From an uncultured Prevotellaceae bacterium (GTDB lineage Bacteria > Bacteroidota > Bacteroidia > Bacteroidales > Bacteroidaceae): 63,186 nt of DNA. The stretch is taken from positions 550 to 63,735 of the forward strand of contig ONDJ01000004.1 of assembly GCA_900316575.1 (NCBI GenBank). The letters are read 5' to 3'. The position numbers were made by a program, and so were the translations under genes. This document shows, piece by piece, positions 23,354 through 32,959 of the stretch; position 1 is the first letter of the stretch; the number at the start of each line of letters is the position of its first letter. The notes beneath the pieces were generated by a model. The model was not told the DNA's origin, did not search any database, and saw only the letters and a list, made by a program, of their open reading frames with translations.

Positions 23354-24580
23354 TTAGATACTGCCGGCAATTTCGCGCGGATAGAGCAGATAGGTTTTGC
23401 TTTCGCCTGTTGTGCCTTCGTCGCTGACGATTGGTGAAAGACGGGGTAGGGGAACCACGGTGCCATCGCGCTGGGCAATGCTGATGCCGTCTTGTGTGGA
23501 GTTGTAGAGCGATGTGTTGACGCTTATGGTGTGAACGAAATATGAAAGTTCTTCTTCACCCAATTTCCATGTCTTGGCCAGCACCTCTTTTACTTGGCTG
23601 ATGCGTTCCATGGGAATTTGGCTTTCGCATACTTCAACCTTGAACAAATTTCGCTGCATGAACATACGCGCAAGCGTGGAGAGGATGTGGTCGTCGTGTA
23701 GTTGCCATGCTTTGAGGGCCGATAGAATGTCGTTGTCTTCAAGTGCAGCATAGTTGTCGAGCCATTCATCGCTGTCGCGTGGTGGCTGACTGTTGCTGTT
23801 GTTTAAGAATTGGCCTAAAGCTGGTGGCGCAAACAAATCTTCGTTGTGCTCTGCGAGATATTTGGCGCGTCGCAGGGCTTGTCGCAACACTTCTTCGGCT
23901 GCAACAACAGTTTTGTGGAGATATACCTGCCAATACATCACTCGTCGCGAGGTCAAATAGTTTTCCACCGTGTAGAGTCCTTTGGCATCTACAGCCAAAT
24001 GTCCGTCAACGATACGCATCATAGCGATGAGCCTGTCTGCCCCTACAGCCCCTTCGCGTACACCGCAGAAAAAGCTGTCGCGGTTGAGGTAGTCCAGTCG
24101 GTCCACGTCGAGTTGCGAACTGATCAGTTCGTGCAGGAAATGTTTTGGATGTTCGCCCTTGAATATCTGAATGGCAAGCGTTAGTGCCCCAGCCAGTTTA
24201 TTGTTCATGCGCTCCATCATGCGCAGTGAGATAGCTTCGTGTGAAGTGCCTGGTAGTAGGGTGCTTTCTAATACATGCGAAAATGGTCCGTGGCCCACGT
24301 CGTGGAGTAATATGGCCGCTTCTGCCCCTTCAATTTCAGATGCAAAGAGAAATTCTCCGCGTTCCATCAGTCCTTTGAGTGCGGCTTGCATGAGATGGAA
24401 TGCCCCTATGCTGTGAGCGGCACGCGTGTGTTGGGCTCCAGGATACACAAGTGCCGACATTCCCAACTGGCGAATGCGCCCCAGACGCTGAAACCAAGGA
24501 TGAGCGATGATGTCGCACAAAATGCCGCGCGGTATGGTGGTAAAACCGTAAACAGGGTCGTTGATGATGAGCGGACGCAT
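23354..24580 (-). CDS. HD-domain phosphohydrolase (dNTPase/SAMHD1-like)
   Basis: A 408-aa cytosolic metal-dependent phosphohydrolase. The HD motif is complete: His51 (QHTRAAHS), His93-Asp94 (LLHDVGHGPFSH), and a later Asp in DVDRLDYLNRD. The architecture matches the SAMHD1/dGTPase-like family. The start at 24580 gives the usual MRPLIINDPVYGF; a 51-base longer form would cross its own promoter region. It is a single-gene unit. Nucleotide triphosphate hydrolysis is the family expectation, with substrate unproven. Confidence 0.88.
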   Translation of the reverse strand: MRPLIINDPVYGFTTIPRGILCDIIAHPWFQRLGRIRQLGMSALVYPGAQHTRAAHSIGAFHLMQAALKGLMERGEFLFASEIEGAEAAILLHDVGHGPFSHVLESTLLPGTSHEAISLRMMERMNNKLAGALTLAIQIFKGEHPKHFLHELISSQLDVDRLDYLNRDSFFCGVREGAVGADRLIAMMRIVDGHLAVDAKGLYTVENYLTSRRVMYWQVYLHKTVVAAEEVLRQALRRAKYLAEHNEDLFAPPALGQFLNNSNSQPPRDSDEWLDNYAALEDNDILSALKAWQLHDDHILSTLARMFMQRNLFKVEVCESQIPMERISQVKEVLAKTWKLGEEELSYFVHTISVNTSLYNSTQDGISIAQRDGTVVPLPRLSPIVSDEGTTGESKTYLLYPREIAGSI

Positions 24581-24609
24581 AGCTTGAATGTTTAGTGGAT
24601 ATCGCGGTG

Positions 24610-24617
24610 CAAAGATA
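24610..24617 (-). promoter_or_regulatory. -7 promoter box of the HD-domain gene
   Basis: Read on the minus strand, TATCTTTG lies 30 bases before the start codon. No convincing -33 box is seen. Confidence 0.5.
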
Positions 24618-24911
24618 CGTGATTTTTGCAATTTCTCTCTTTATCAGACTGTGTATTTCCCTCAACCTGCCTTGACCTTTCTGAGGTGTTTTTTTTGTAT
24701 TTTTCGGCTTTTTGTAATGTTGGCTTTGCAAAAGTACCACTTTGGCTAAAAGTCGTAATTTGTGGCTTTGAAGAACAAAAATGCAGGAATTTCTTTGAAA
24801 AATTACTTGCAAAAGGCAATATTGCAAGAAGTCTTGCTAAGCTGTTTTTGCGATCGGTAATGTGTTTTCTTTGTTCTTAATTAAATTGTTTAATTATTCT
24901 TTTAGTCGGAT

Positions 24912-24942
24912 TTTGGAAACAATTTCTCTTTTTTTACTATTG
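24912..24942 (+). promoter_or_regulatory. Promoter of the large exported-protein locus
   Basis: TTTG (24912-24915) is followed after exactly 19 bases by TACTATTG (24935-24942), one base off the -7 consensus. The leader is about 50 bases. Confidence 0.7.
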
Positions 24943-24999
24943 CGCTAACGAACAACGACACAGAACATTTCTTTGTCAGACATACAATCAGTCCTTAGT

Positions 25000-27468
25000 A
25001 TGAGAAATTTTACATTTTTTCTTTTCCTCGCGATTTTAGCGGGTGCGGGGGCGAATATGGCATTTGCGCAGCGCGCATCCATCCCCCAAAATTCAACGTC
25101 GGGTAGTCGTGTTTACTACCTCGTGCAGAATGCAAGTACGAAGGCCTACCTATTTCACGATGACAACAGTTCTCGTCTGTGGGCTCGTACATCTATTGAA
25201 ACCTACAGTCCAGCTCTGTCAAGTAGGGTTTATCCTATTGACGGCTATCTGTTCTACTTCGATGCTGCCGAAGGTGGCGTGAAGATAGGTAACAAAGCCG
25301 TCGGCGAGGGTAAGTATCTCACCAATGCCTCTGCAGCAGCCAACGACCTTGGTACTTTCAATGCCACGGGGTCGGTATGGGCTTTTGAGCGCAGCACGCT
25401 CAATGCCACGGGCCTCATGGTTCGCAACGGCGCGAGCGGCATCAACTATTGGTGTCACGACCGAGTTGCTGGTTACAATTACGTTAAGCTTGAGACGGCT
25501 GGTTCCGCAGACAAAGACTACTACATCTGGCGCTTCATCAGCATTGACGATTTGAAGGAAGAGGCCGAGGCCAATGGTGTGGAATCTTCGGTTTACGAGT
25601 CTTTTGATGGTTCCGACCCAGCACATTTCAAGACCCTTGTAGAGGCCATAGCTTCTGCCAAGAGTGCTTCGTCGGAGCCGACGATTGCTGATGGCGAGTA
25701 CCTGCTCATCAATCGTCGTCACAATCTGTACCTCGATGGAAATGGCACAGCACTGAAAGGTGTGGGTTCGCCCACGCAAGATGCCGTGTGGACGTTGAGT
25801 ACCATAGGCGGTGTGCGTATGCTTGTCAACAAAGCGCAGAATATCAGCATTCGCGTTACAGACAATTCTGGTCATGCTGCAACGACCGACCCTACGGCTT
25901 CTTTCTCGCTTGATCCTGCCGTGACGCAGTCGCTTTCTATACGCTTGACCAAGTCGAGCGATGGCGATGCGCGTTTTGTAACGCTTTATCATTCGGTAGA
26001 AAATCGTTATGGTACGACGCACAATCTTTATGTTGCACTCGAAACGCCCGATGCCGATATCAACGCTCGCTCCACGCAGGGCTATTCCAGCGATTGGGGC
26101 TTCGTGACGGTAGATGACTATTTGGACGAATCGGGCCTCTTGGCTCAGGACATCACCGAGCTTCCTACGTATGTAACCGATGCTGCGGCGATTAGCGAAG
26201 ATTGTTTCTATCGCTTACAGAATGTGGCTCGCAGCTATACGTACCACGACGACGACAACCCTGGCTTTGGTGGCTGGCTTGAGGATGTTGACCATCAGCA
26301 CATTCGTGCCGACTTGGGTAACACCAATGCCGAGCTTGCCGAGGTTCAAGCGGCTGCAGGTAGCTCAGAGTTCTATTGTGCTGACAAGGACATGTCGCAC
26401 GCCAGTGCTCTGTGGCAATTTGTTGTCATTTCTCACGCTGCTCTTGGTAGTGAGGAAGCCACGGGCGTTTTGGCCACCGAGCACAACATCTATGTGCTTC
26501 GCAATGCCAACACCGGCAAGTATATCAAAAAAGGTTTCAACGAAGTGGGCGGAAAGTCCTATCACCAAGTAACGGCCTTGAAATCAGAGGCACAGCCTTT
26601 CTATCTTTCCGAACTTGCCGACGGTGAGTTTGCCTTGTGGGAGTACACCTATACCGACAGCGAGGGCCACGACCACAACAATGGAGCGATGGCCATCAAC
26701 GGTTCGGGCACAGGCTATCGCGCTGGTCTCACACGTTCCACAACGGCTACAGTCAATACGGCTTCATCGTGGCACATCCTGCCTGCCCCGCAAATACGTC
26801 TCAACTTTGTGAACCGCGCAGAGAACAACAACACCAACGACAACTGGACTACATTCTACTATCCGTTTGACGCTGTGCCCCAGGCTGCCGATGCCGAAGA
26901 AGTGGAAATCTATGCCGGTGCTTGGATTAAAGACGATGTTCAGATCGCCATGGTACGTATGGACGATGTTCCAGCCGGCAATGCCGTGATGGTGCGCAGT
27001 GCTGCGGCTGGCAACTATTTCCTCAACATCTATCCCGCTGGTTCAGGCCAATGCACGCAGACCGACGACGACTTTGAAGGTAGTTGCTGGCGTGGACTTG
27101 TTGAGAGCGATGGTTTGCAGTACAATGGCCTCTCAGCTCGCTACGACAGCGAATGGCGCAACTATTGGATACTTGGCACCAACCGTGCAGGCGATGTGCG
27201 TTTGCTCCATCCCGCAGGCGACTGGCTCTTGCCCAACCGCTCTTATCTTGATGCTGTGACCACGCAGAGCACACCGAGCAGCGTTTCGATGTTCGTTTAT
27301 ATGTTTGACGACCGCGTTACCTCCGTTCGCGATGCCCTGCAGCTGATTGCTAACGGCGAAGCATCTGATGCCCGCGATGGTCTTTACGACTTGCAAGGTC
27401 GCCGCATAGAAGGTACTCCGCGCCAAGGAGTTTATATCCGTGGCGGCAAGAAAATTTATATTCGTTAA
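25000..27468 (+). CDS. Large exported protein with ricin-like repeats, function unknown
   Basis: An 822-aa protein with a clear signal peptide (MRNFTFF, hydrophobic core, cleavage likely after AFA at residue 23). I do not recognise a named family. Recurring segments resembling ricin-type lectin units begin near residues 38 (YYLVQNASTKAYLFHDD), 233 (EYLLINRRHNLYLDGNG), 402 (YRLQNVARSYTYHDDD) and 495 (NIYVLRNANTGKYIKKG). The C-terminus, LYDLQGRRIEGTPRQGVYI then basic residues, is typical of Bacteroidetes exported proteins and resembles a type IX sorting tail. A carbohydrate-binding surface or secreted role is inference. A small peptide gene and a second giant gene follow within 220 bases. Confidence 0.7.
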   Translation: MRNFTFFLFLAILAGAGANMAFAQRASIPQNSTSGSRVYYLVQNASTKAYLFHDDNSSRLWARTSIETYSPALSSRVYPIDGYLFYFDAAEGGVKIGNKAVGEGKYLTNASAAANDLGTFNATGSVWAFERSTLNATGLMVRNGASGINYWCHDRVAGYNYVKLETAGSADKDYYIWRFISIDDLKEEAEANGVESSVYESFDGSDPAHFKTLVEAIASAKSASSEPTIADGEYLLINRRHNLYLDGNGTALKGVGSPTQDAVWTLSTIGGVRMLVNKAQNISIRVTDNSGHAATTDPTASFSLDPAVTQSLSIRLTKSSDGDARFVTLYHSVENRYGTTHNLYVALETPDADINARSTQGYSSDWGFVTVDDYLDESGLLAQDITELPTYVTDAAAISEDCFYRLQNVARSYTYHDDDNPGFGGWLEDVDHQHIRADLGNTNAELAEVQAAAGSSEFYCADKDMSHASALWQFVVISHAALGSEEATGVLATEHNIYVLRNANTGKYIKKGFNEVGGKSYHQVTALKSEAQPFYLSELADGEFALWEYTYTDSEGHDHNNGAMAINGSGTGYRAGLTRSTTATVNTASSWHILPAPQIRLNFVNRAENNNTNDNWTTFYYPFDAVPQAADAEEVEIYAGAWIKDDVQIAMVRMDDVPAGNAVMVRSAAAGNYFLNIYPAGSGQCTQTDDDFEGSCWRGLVESDGLQYNGLSARYDSEWRNYWILGTNRAGDVRLLHPAGDWLLPNRSYLDAVTTQSTPSSVSMFVYMFDDRVTSVRDALQLIANGEASDARDGLYDLQGRRIEGTPRQGVYIRGGKKIYIR

Positions 27469-27494
27469 AATCTCATAGCAAGCACTTTTCGATT

Positions 27495-27671
27495 ATGAAA
27501 AAAGAATACGTTTCCCCTTATGTGCGCGCCGTGAGCGTGATGCCTGAAACATTGATTGCCCTCTCTACTCCCGAGGCCTACGAAGACGAAGACCCCAATG
27601 AGCGTGCTCCGCAAGGTTCACGCGGCTTTGAGTGGGAGAAAAATACAAATGAAAACTATTGGACCGAATAA
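27495..27671 (+). CDS. Small 58-aa peptide gene between two exported proteins
   Basis: The frame runs MKKEYVSPYVRAVSVMPETL and ends with TNENYWTE, 26 bases after one large gene and 13 bases before the next. The pattern of a basic MKK-Y start, a hydrophobic middle (LIALS), then an acidic Glu/Asp-rich patch and an aromatic Trp-containing tail (GFEWEKN, NYWTE) resembles short hypothetical peptides seen beside surface-protein genes in Prevotella and Bacteroides. There is no signal peptide or known domain. Codon use and tight spacing support a real gene. It could be a regulator, a peptide precursor or an assembly factor. Confidence 0.65.
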   Translation: MKKEYVSPYVRAVSVMPETLIALSTPEAYEDEDPNERAPQGSRGFEWEKNTNENYWTE

Positions 27672-27684
27672 GTAAAAACAGATT

Positions 27685-30600
27685 ATGATACACACCATAT
27701 ATAATATATGCGCGCGCGTGATGGTAGCCTTTGTCTTGTTGATGACAACGGCTTTGCCCACCAGCGCTCAGACTGAAGACACTGGTGATGTTGACGATGC
27801 CGAAAGCGCTGCCATGGCACGCACCAAGCAAAATGCGCCTACGCTTCAAGAAACCGATCCCACAGGTGCTAACTACTTTGGCGAACGTCGTGCACTCGTA
27901 GGGCGTCACTGTGCTGTGAACCGCGTTATCAACGTGGTGGCTGTTGGTAGCGGCACGAGTGGACTTGAGAACATCACCAATGAAGACATTGACGACTATG
28001 CCACTTTCCCCAGTGTAGTGAGTGCCACGGTGGCGGTAAGTCCCACCGTGAGCATACGCGACATGGCCAACTACTACGCTCCAGGCACCACGGCAGGTTT
28101 CTGCATTGTGGCAGGCAGTGGCAGCAGTGTGCTTTCGCTCGATTTGATCAAGACCTATCACATTTGGTTCTACTGCGATGGTAAGCGCGTGGCCGACCAA
28201 ACCGTGCGCGAAGCCAATAGTGGTAGCGGCGTGAAGCTTTCGCTCATTGGTATTCCAGGTAGCCAGCAGGCATGTGCAAACTTGACGGCTGTTTGTCCTG
28301 TGAAGTTCGACGAAGTAGCCCTCGTTCAGGGCGGTGCCGTTGATGCCAGTGTGGGAAGTGTGGTGATGATTAAATACGCCTTCGTAGGCGATGCTCACGA
28401 TATCACTCTCACCAAGAAGGGTGTTCATGAATACTGCGAAAGCACGGGCCACGAAGAGATGTCGGTTTCGTGTGACGCCTACATGCCTTCGCCCCTCGTA
28501 GGTGGTATTCCTATGCCGATGGCCAACGTTTCGGAAAGCAAAATCGTGGGCGACACTGAAAACGAACGTCTCGATGAGACCCTTGCGCTTGTCAGTGCCG
28601 TGCAGTTGGCCAGCGTAGCTTTCAAAGGACGTGTGCGTGTGAACGTAACGAACGATTATGCCACGTCCGAACTCTTCCACGCGGGCGACCAAGTGGGTTT
28701 TAAGTACAATTTCGTACAGGTAGCCGATGTGCTTCAGCTTGGTACGTGGGTAGATATAGCACTCTACGACCGCAAGGGCAACAAGGTGCAGACCACGACC
28801 ATCAGTGCTGAAGCCTTGTCGCTCGCCATTGCCAGCGGTGGCGACCAGACGAGTTACATTGTGGCAGAGACCGACTTCAGTGGAGCAGAACTGACGTTCT
28901 ATAGTGCGCTTGGTGTGCTCAACTTAGGCAGCGGCTATGGTGTTTACTATGGTTTTGTGCGTCCTAAACCCACGGTTGACCACGAGTGTATGCTCAATCC
29001 CTCAATGAACACCAACCTTTGCTCTCAGCAGACCTCTATGCAGCTCAAGAGCAATCCCGAAATCAACGTCACTTGGCGCGTGAAGTCTCAACCCGATGGA
29101 GCCGATGCCCAAATTGACGAGGAAGGATTTGTGACCAACATGGCAGTAGATGGCGAATACGTCTTCGAATGTATAGCCGAAGATGGTATTTGTCGCGACG
29201 AAGTTGTTGTCAACAAAGGAGCCGAGGCCGACTTTGAAACCATGTCGAAGGAAACGGTGCTCACTGGCACGGACTATGAACTCACCGACGACCTTCACGG
29301 ACAGTCAAGTGCCAACCTGCTTTCTATCAGCGACATCGAAGACTACGAGAACGTACTCGACGGCGACTTGACAAACTATGCAACCTATAGCAAAGGCCTT
29401 CAACTCGCTGGTGCTAATGGTATCATCCTTGGCTTGCAAAAGGTTGACGGCTATCTCTACGATGGTAGCAAAGCCAACGCACTCGACGCAGTTCGCATCG
29501 GTTTCGTCGTAGAGATGCAGCAGACGAGTATAGGTCTTTCCTTGCTCAACGCATTCCAAATACGTTGCTTCGATGAAAACGGAAATCGCATTTACAGCGA
29601 CATTGTTGAAAATGCGGGTGTTGTAGGCCTTAATCTTATTGGTAGCAATGCTAATGGCGAACACCAAGTGAGGAGCAACAAGATACGCTTCTGCATCACC
29701 ATACCTAAGACCGACGGCGATGGCAACGTGCTTCGTGTCAAAGAAATCCAGCTGTGGAAGATTGGTGTGCTCGACCTCGATGTGAACGACATCAAGTTCT
29801 ACTATCCGTTCATGGACGACCCCTCCGACCCCGACAACAACCAAGTGCGCGACGGTGCCGACATCGTAACGTACGACAACTATGGTGCCATTGTCAACGT
29901 GGGTACGCAAGTGAATGTAGCCAGCGTGGGTTGCGTGACCAACAACTTGAGCAACATCATTGATATTGACCCCAACTTGCAGACTTATGCCCTGATGCAA
30001 AAGACCGTTGAGAGCGGTTCGCAGCGCATTGCGGTGAAGCTCGGTCGCACGGTTGACTTCCGCCACCAAGTGGGCGTGGTCGTCAACAACGACATCATTG
30101 CGCTCAATGCCAACGTAGGCAATGCTTTCCGTATAGAGAGTTATAAGGACGGCGAGAAGACAGGCGAGAGTGCCACAAACTGGGACGTGCTCGGAGCTAA
30201 CGTGATAGCAGGAAGCAACCAAACTGTGCTGCTGATGCAACCAAAGAGCGATTTCGACGAGATACACATCGTGGCAGGCGAAGGACTTGCAGCCAATCGC
30301 ACCATAAAGATTTACGGCATTCTGCTCCGCAACGACATTGATAATGATGGTATCGCTGACAATCGCGACACAGAGACTTGTTCCAACGAGATGATTCTCA
30401 ATATCAACACGCCGCGTATCTGTAAGGGTGGAACACTCGCCTTCAGTTGCACAGCCAATAGCGACCATCGCTATTATCTGTCTTTCCCTGATCAGGGCAT
30501 CAATATGCAGCAAGTGCAGAGCGCTCAGAATGGCTCCATCACATACATTGTACCAACGATCAAACACGGACGTTTCACCTTCTACATTTACGACGGCGAC

Positions 30601-32367
30601 CAAAAGCTCATTAAGACAGGCGACTACACCGTGCATCCCCTCCAAACCACTTGGCGTACTACGACAAGCAGCACTGAGTGGAACAACTGGAACAACTGGA
30701 CCGAAGGCACGCCGTATCTCTGCACCAACGTTATCATTCCCAGTGGAGCACGCACCTATCCTTCGCTCGATGAAACCGTGGTTAATGGCGATGAGTTCGG
30801 TTGCGACGGCATACACTTTGAACACGGCGCAGCTATAGAAAAAGTCTTTAAGCTCAACTACAACCAAGCTTGGGTAGATTTCATTCCCGAAACGGGACGC
30901 TACTATATGCTTGCCGTGCCACTCAAGGACGTATATACGGGCGACTTCTTCGTGACAGCCGCTGCCAACGATACCTTGACCGAAAGTAGCTATTTCACAG
31001 GCTTGAATGCCACTACTTATCCCGAAAACCGTTTCAGTCCGCGCGTGTTCCAGCGACTCTATGCTCAGACCGGCACACATCGTTTGGCAACTGGCGGAAC
31101 GCGCACCGCTATATTGCTCAACACCAACTGGTCGCAGCGTTTCAATCTGCTCAATACGTCGCACGCTTTGGGACAAGTGTTCTCGCTCTATGTTGACCGC
31201 GAGGATCGTCAGGGCGACCTCACCATTCGTCTGCCGAAGCTTCACGATACCTATTACTATTACTACGAAGCCGGGCACGATCGTTCGTCGCTCTTTGAGA
31301 CCGTAACACGCACAGCTCCCTATCGTTTCGTTTACGAAGCCGACGGATTGCGCACTGTTACCGAGAAAGATTTTGGTGCGTTTGGCGTACGCAATGTATA
31401 TGGCGGTGCGGCCTCGCTCACACAGACGCTTACCAATGCTACTGCCACAAACACCTTCATGGCTTCTAATCCTTTCATGAGCTATATCAACGTGGCCAAA
31501 TTCCTTGAGGCCAATCCTGCAATCACGGGTATCAAGGTGTTTAATGGTAAATCTACTGCAAGCACCGTTTCTATTGATGGTTATTTGCTCAGCAACGTCA
31601 GCGACCCCGCCTATGAAATCTCTCCGATGCAGGCGTTCTATGTGACTACAGCCGGTTCGCAGCTCACGCTCAATATTAACTTCACGGAAGCCATGTTCAC
31701 CATGGCCGAACGCGAAGAAGTGCCAGCTGCAACGCGTCCTATGCTTCGCATCAAGGCCGAAACGCCTCGTGCACAAGCAGCGGCTCTGCTCGTTGAGACC
31801 GAAGAGGCTTTAGGATTGGAAACGCTTGTTGATGCCGATGTGCAGCCCGAAGTGGCTATCTTTACGATAGATGCCGAAGGACGTGCCTGCGACATTCAGT
31901 CGCTTGCCAACCAAAGCGAAATTGAACTTGGTGTCTTTGTTCGTGAAGGCGTTGACACCGTGCAGATATCTTTGGAAAGTCTTGGAGGCTTCAACCTTGA
32001 GGGCTATCGTCTGCTCGACCGTCAGATGGGACTTACCTATCTGCCCGAAGCTATACCAGCCCTGCGTGTCAATGGCACCAGCATTGGACGCTTCGTCTTG
32101 ATAAACAGCAATGATGCTACGGGTATCAGCACGCTCGATGCTACAAACGAAGGATTGCAAATTGCTGTAGAAAGACAGTTTGCCACCATTAGCAGTCAGG
32201 GCAGCGACATTCAGCAGGTGACGACCTTCACCACCGATGGGCGTAAGCTTCAGCAGGTTGTTGCCAACGGCAGTCAAGCCACAGTTCGTGTAGCTCCAGG
32301 CGTGGTTCTGATACGCGTGAAATGCTACGGTGAGCAAGAGCGTACGTATCGCGTACTTGTGCCGTAA
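27685..32367 (+). CDS. Giant exported modular protein with a T9SS-like C-terminus
   Basis: A 1560-aa protein with a signal peptide (hydrophobic about residues 12-27, ending TSAQ). Four diverged repeats begin near residues 68, 282, 545 and 750. They share a pattern around ENITNEDIDDYATF / DGDLTNYATYS / NIIDIDPNLQTYALM followed by a beta-rich stretch, perhaps discoidin-like. An Ig-like segment lies near residue 463, and a calcium-binding-like DIDNDGIADNRD at 884-895. The last 80 residues (ending with RTYRVLVP) look like a type A sorting domain of the type IX secretion system. A surface adhesin or ligand-binding role is inference. A strong hairpin follows. Confidence 0.75.
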   Translation: MIHTIYNICARVMVAFVLLMTTALPTSAQTEDTGDVDDAESAAMARTKQNAPTLQETDPTGANYFGERRALVGRHCAVNRVINVVAVGSGTSGLENITNEDIDDYATFPSVVSATVAVSPTVSIRDMANYYAPGTTAGFCIVAGSGSSVLSLDLIKTYHIWFYCDGKRVADQTVREANSGSGVKLSLIGIPGSQQACANLTAVCPVKFDEVALVQGGAVDASVGSVVMIKYAFVGDAHDITLTKKGVHEYCESTGHEEMSVSCDAYMPSPLVGGIPMPMANVSESKIVGDTENERLDETLALVSAVQLASVAFKGRVRVNVTNDYATSELFHAGDQVGFKYNFVQVADVLQLGTWVDIALYDRKGNKVQTTTISAEALSLAIASGGDQTSYIVAETDFSGAELTFYSALGVLNLGSGYGVYYGFVRPKPTVDHECMLNPSMNTNLCSQQTSMQLKSNPEINVTWRVKSQPDGADAQIDEEGFVTNMAVDGEYVFECIAEDGICRDEVVVNKGAEADFETMSKETVLTGTDYELTDDLHGQSSANLLSISDIEDYENVLDGDLTNYATYSKGLQLAGANGIILGLQKVDGYLYDGSKANALDAVRIGFVVEMQQTSIGLSLLNAFQIRCFDENGNRIYSDIVENAGVVGLNLIGSNANGEHQVRSNKIRFCITIPKTDGDGNVLRVKEIQLWKIGVLDLDVNDIKFYYPFMDDPSDPDNNQVRDGADIVTYDNYGAIVNVGTQVNVASVGCVTNNLSNIIDIDPNLQTYALMQKTVESGSQRIAVKLGRTVDFRHQVGVVVNNDIIALNANVGNAFRIESYKDGEKTGESATNWDVLGANVIAGSNQTVLLMQPKSDFDEIHIVAGEGLAANRTIKIYGILLRNDIDNDGIADNRDTETCSNEMILNINTPRICKGGTLAFSCTANSDHRYYLSFPDQGINMQQVQSAQNGSITYIVPTIKHGRFTFYIYDGDQKLIKTGDYTVHPLQTTWRTTTSSTEWNNWNNWTEGTPYLCTNVIIPSGARTYPSLDETVVNGDEFGCDGIHFEHGAAIEKVFKLNYNQAWVDFIPETGRYYMLAVPLKDVYTGDFFVTAAANDTLTESSYFTGLNATTYPENRFSPRVFQRLYAQTGTHRLATGGTRTAILLNTNWSQRFNLLNTSHALGQVFSLYVDREDRQGDLTIRLPKLHDTYYYYYEAGHDRSSLFETVTRTAPYRFVYEADGLRTVTEKDFGAFGVRNVYGGAASLTQTLTNATATNTFMASNPFMSYINVAKFLEANPAITGIKVFNGKSTASTVSIDGYLLSNVSDPAYEISPMQAFYVTTAGSQLTLNINFTEAMFTMAEREEVPAATRPMLRIKAETPRAQAAALLVETEEALGLETLVDADVQPEVAIFTIDAEGRACDIQSLANQSEIELGVFVREGVDTVQISLESLGGFNLEGYRLLDRQMGLTYLPEAIPALRVNGTSIGRFVLINSNDATGISTLDATNEGLQIAVERQFATISSQGSDIQQVTTFTTDGRKLQQVVANGSQATVRVAPGVVLIRVKCYGEQERTYRVLVP

Positions 32368-32393
32368 TACTTTCAGAGCTCTTATTTTACAAC

Positions 32394-32434
32394 AACGAAG
32401 AGGCGCGGGCAAATGATGCTCGCGCCTCTTCGTT
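32394..32434. terminator. Bidirectional terminator hairpin
   Basis: A 17-bp stem, AACGAAGAGGCGCGGGC (32394-32410) with GCTCGCGCCTCTTCGTT (32418-32434), has one wobble and a 7-base loop. It lies between the converging giant gene and the MarR gene and could stop both. Confidence 0.85.
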
Positions 32435-32466
32435 GGCTGTTGTGGGAAAGGAAAGATGTGGCGGGG

Positions 32467-32910
32467 TTATTGTTGGCCTTCCACCGTGTTGTCGAACACG
32501 CGGCGAAGCACGTCTTGGGCAATGCTGATATCGGCAATGCCGAGCCCTCGGAGCGACTCGCGTTGTGTGATGAGGGCTATTTTCTCGGCACGTTCCTTCA
32601 CGGCGTGGCCGTGTGGGGTGAGGTGGATAAGATTGCTGCGGCGATCGTTGGGGTTGTCGCAACGCTTCACGAGTTTGGAGCGTTCCATGGCATCAATGAT
32701 ACGCGTCATGGAAGGCTTGTCCTTATAAACCATGTCGCAAAGGGCTTGTTGCGTGACCATGTCTTGCTGCGAAAGGTAGAAAAGCACGGTCCATTGCTCG
32801 GGCGTAATGCCCAAGCCGCTGCGGGTGAAGTTGCGCTGAAGTTTGCGGTTGATGGCCGCAAAAACCTTTCCGTTGAGAATGGCAAATATCAGGCTGACAT
32901 CAAAATCCAT
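32467..32910 (-). CDS. MarR-family transcriptional regulator
   Basis: A 147-aa winged-helix DNA-binding protein. The recognition helix region QQALCDMVYKDKPSMTRIID (about residues 54-73) and the wing DNPNDRRSNLIHLT (about 85-98, with the MarR signature DRR) are clear. It probably acts as a dimer controlling genes for stress or small-molecule response. The target is unknown; the upstream neighbour lpd ends 49 bases before its start, so the two may be cotranscribed. Confidence 0.9.
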   Translation of the reverse strand: MDFDVSLIFAILNGKVFAAINRKLQRNFTRSGLGITPEQWTVLFYLSQQDMVTQQALCDMVYKDKPSMTRIIDAMERSKLVKRCDNPNDRRSNLIHLTPHGHAVKERAEKIALITQRESLRGLGIADISIAQDVLRRVFDNTVEGQQ

Positions 32911-32959
32911 AGTGGTTTGGGGGTTGTAGGGTTTTTCTAAACACGTGTCAGATTGCTCT

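Larger units (their letters stand above)
24581..24999. other. 419-base divergent intergenic region
   Basis: It separates the HD-domain gene from the large exported-protein locus. It contains the promoters of both, AT-rich sequence, and no apparent gene or hairpin. Confidence 0.6.

Noticed and set aside
29305-31776. Very long open frame (823 codons) on the minus strand opposite the giant exported protein
   Set aside because: The plus-strand protein has a signal peptide, repeats and a C-terminal sorting-like domain. The antisense frame is rich in His, Val and Cys with no known domain and is explained by codon bias of the sense gene.
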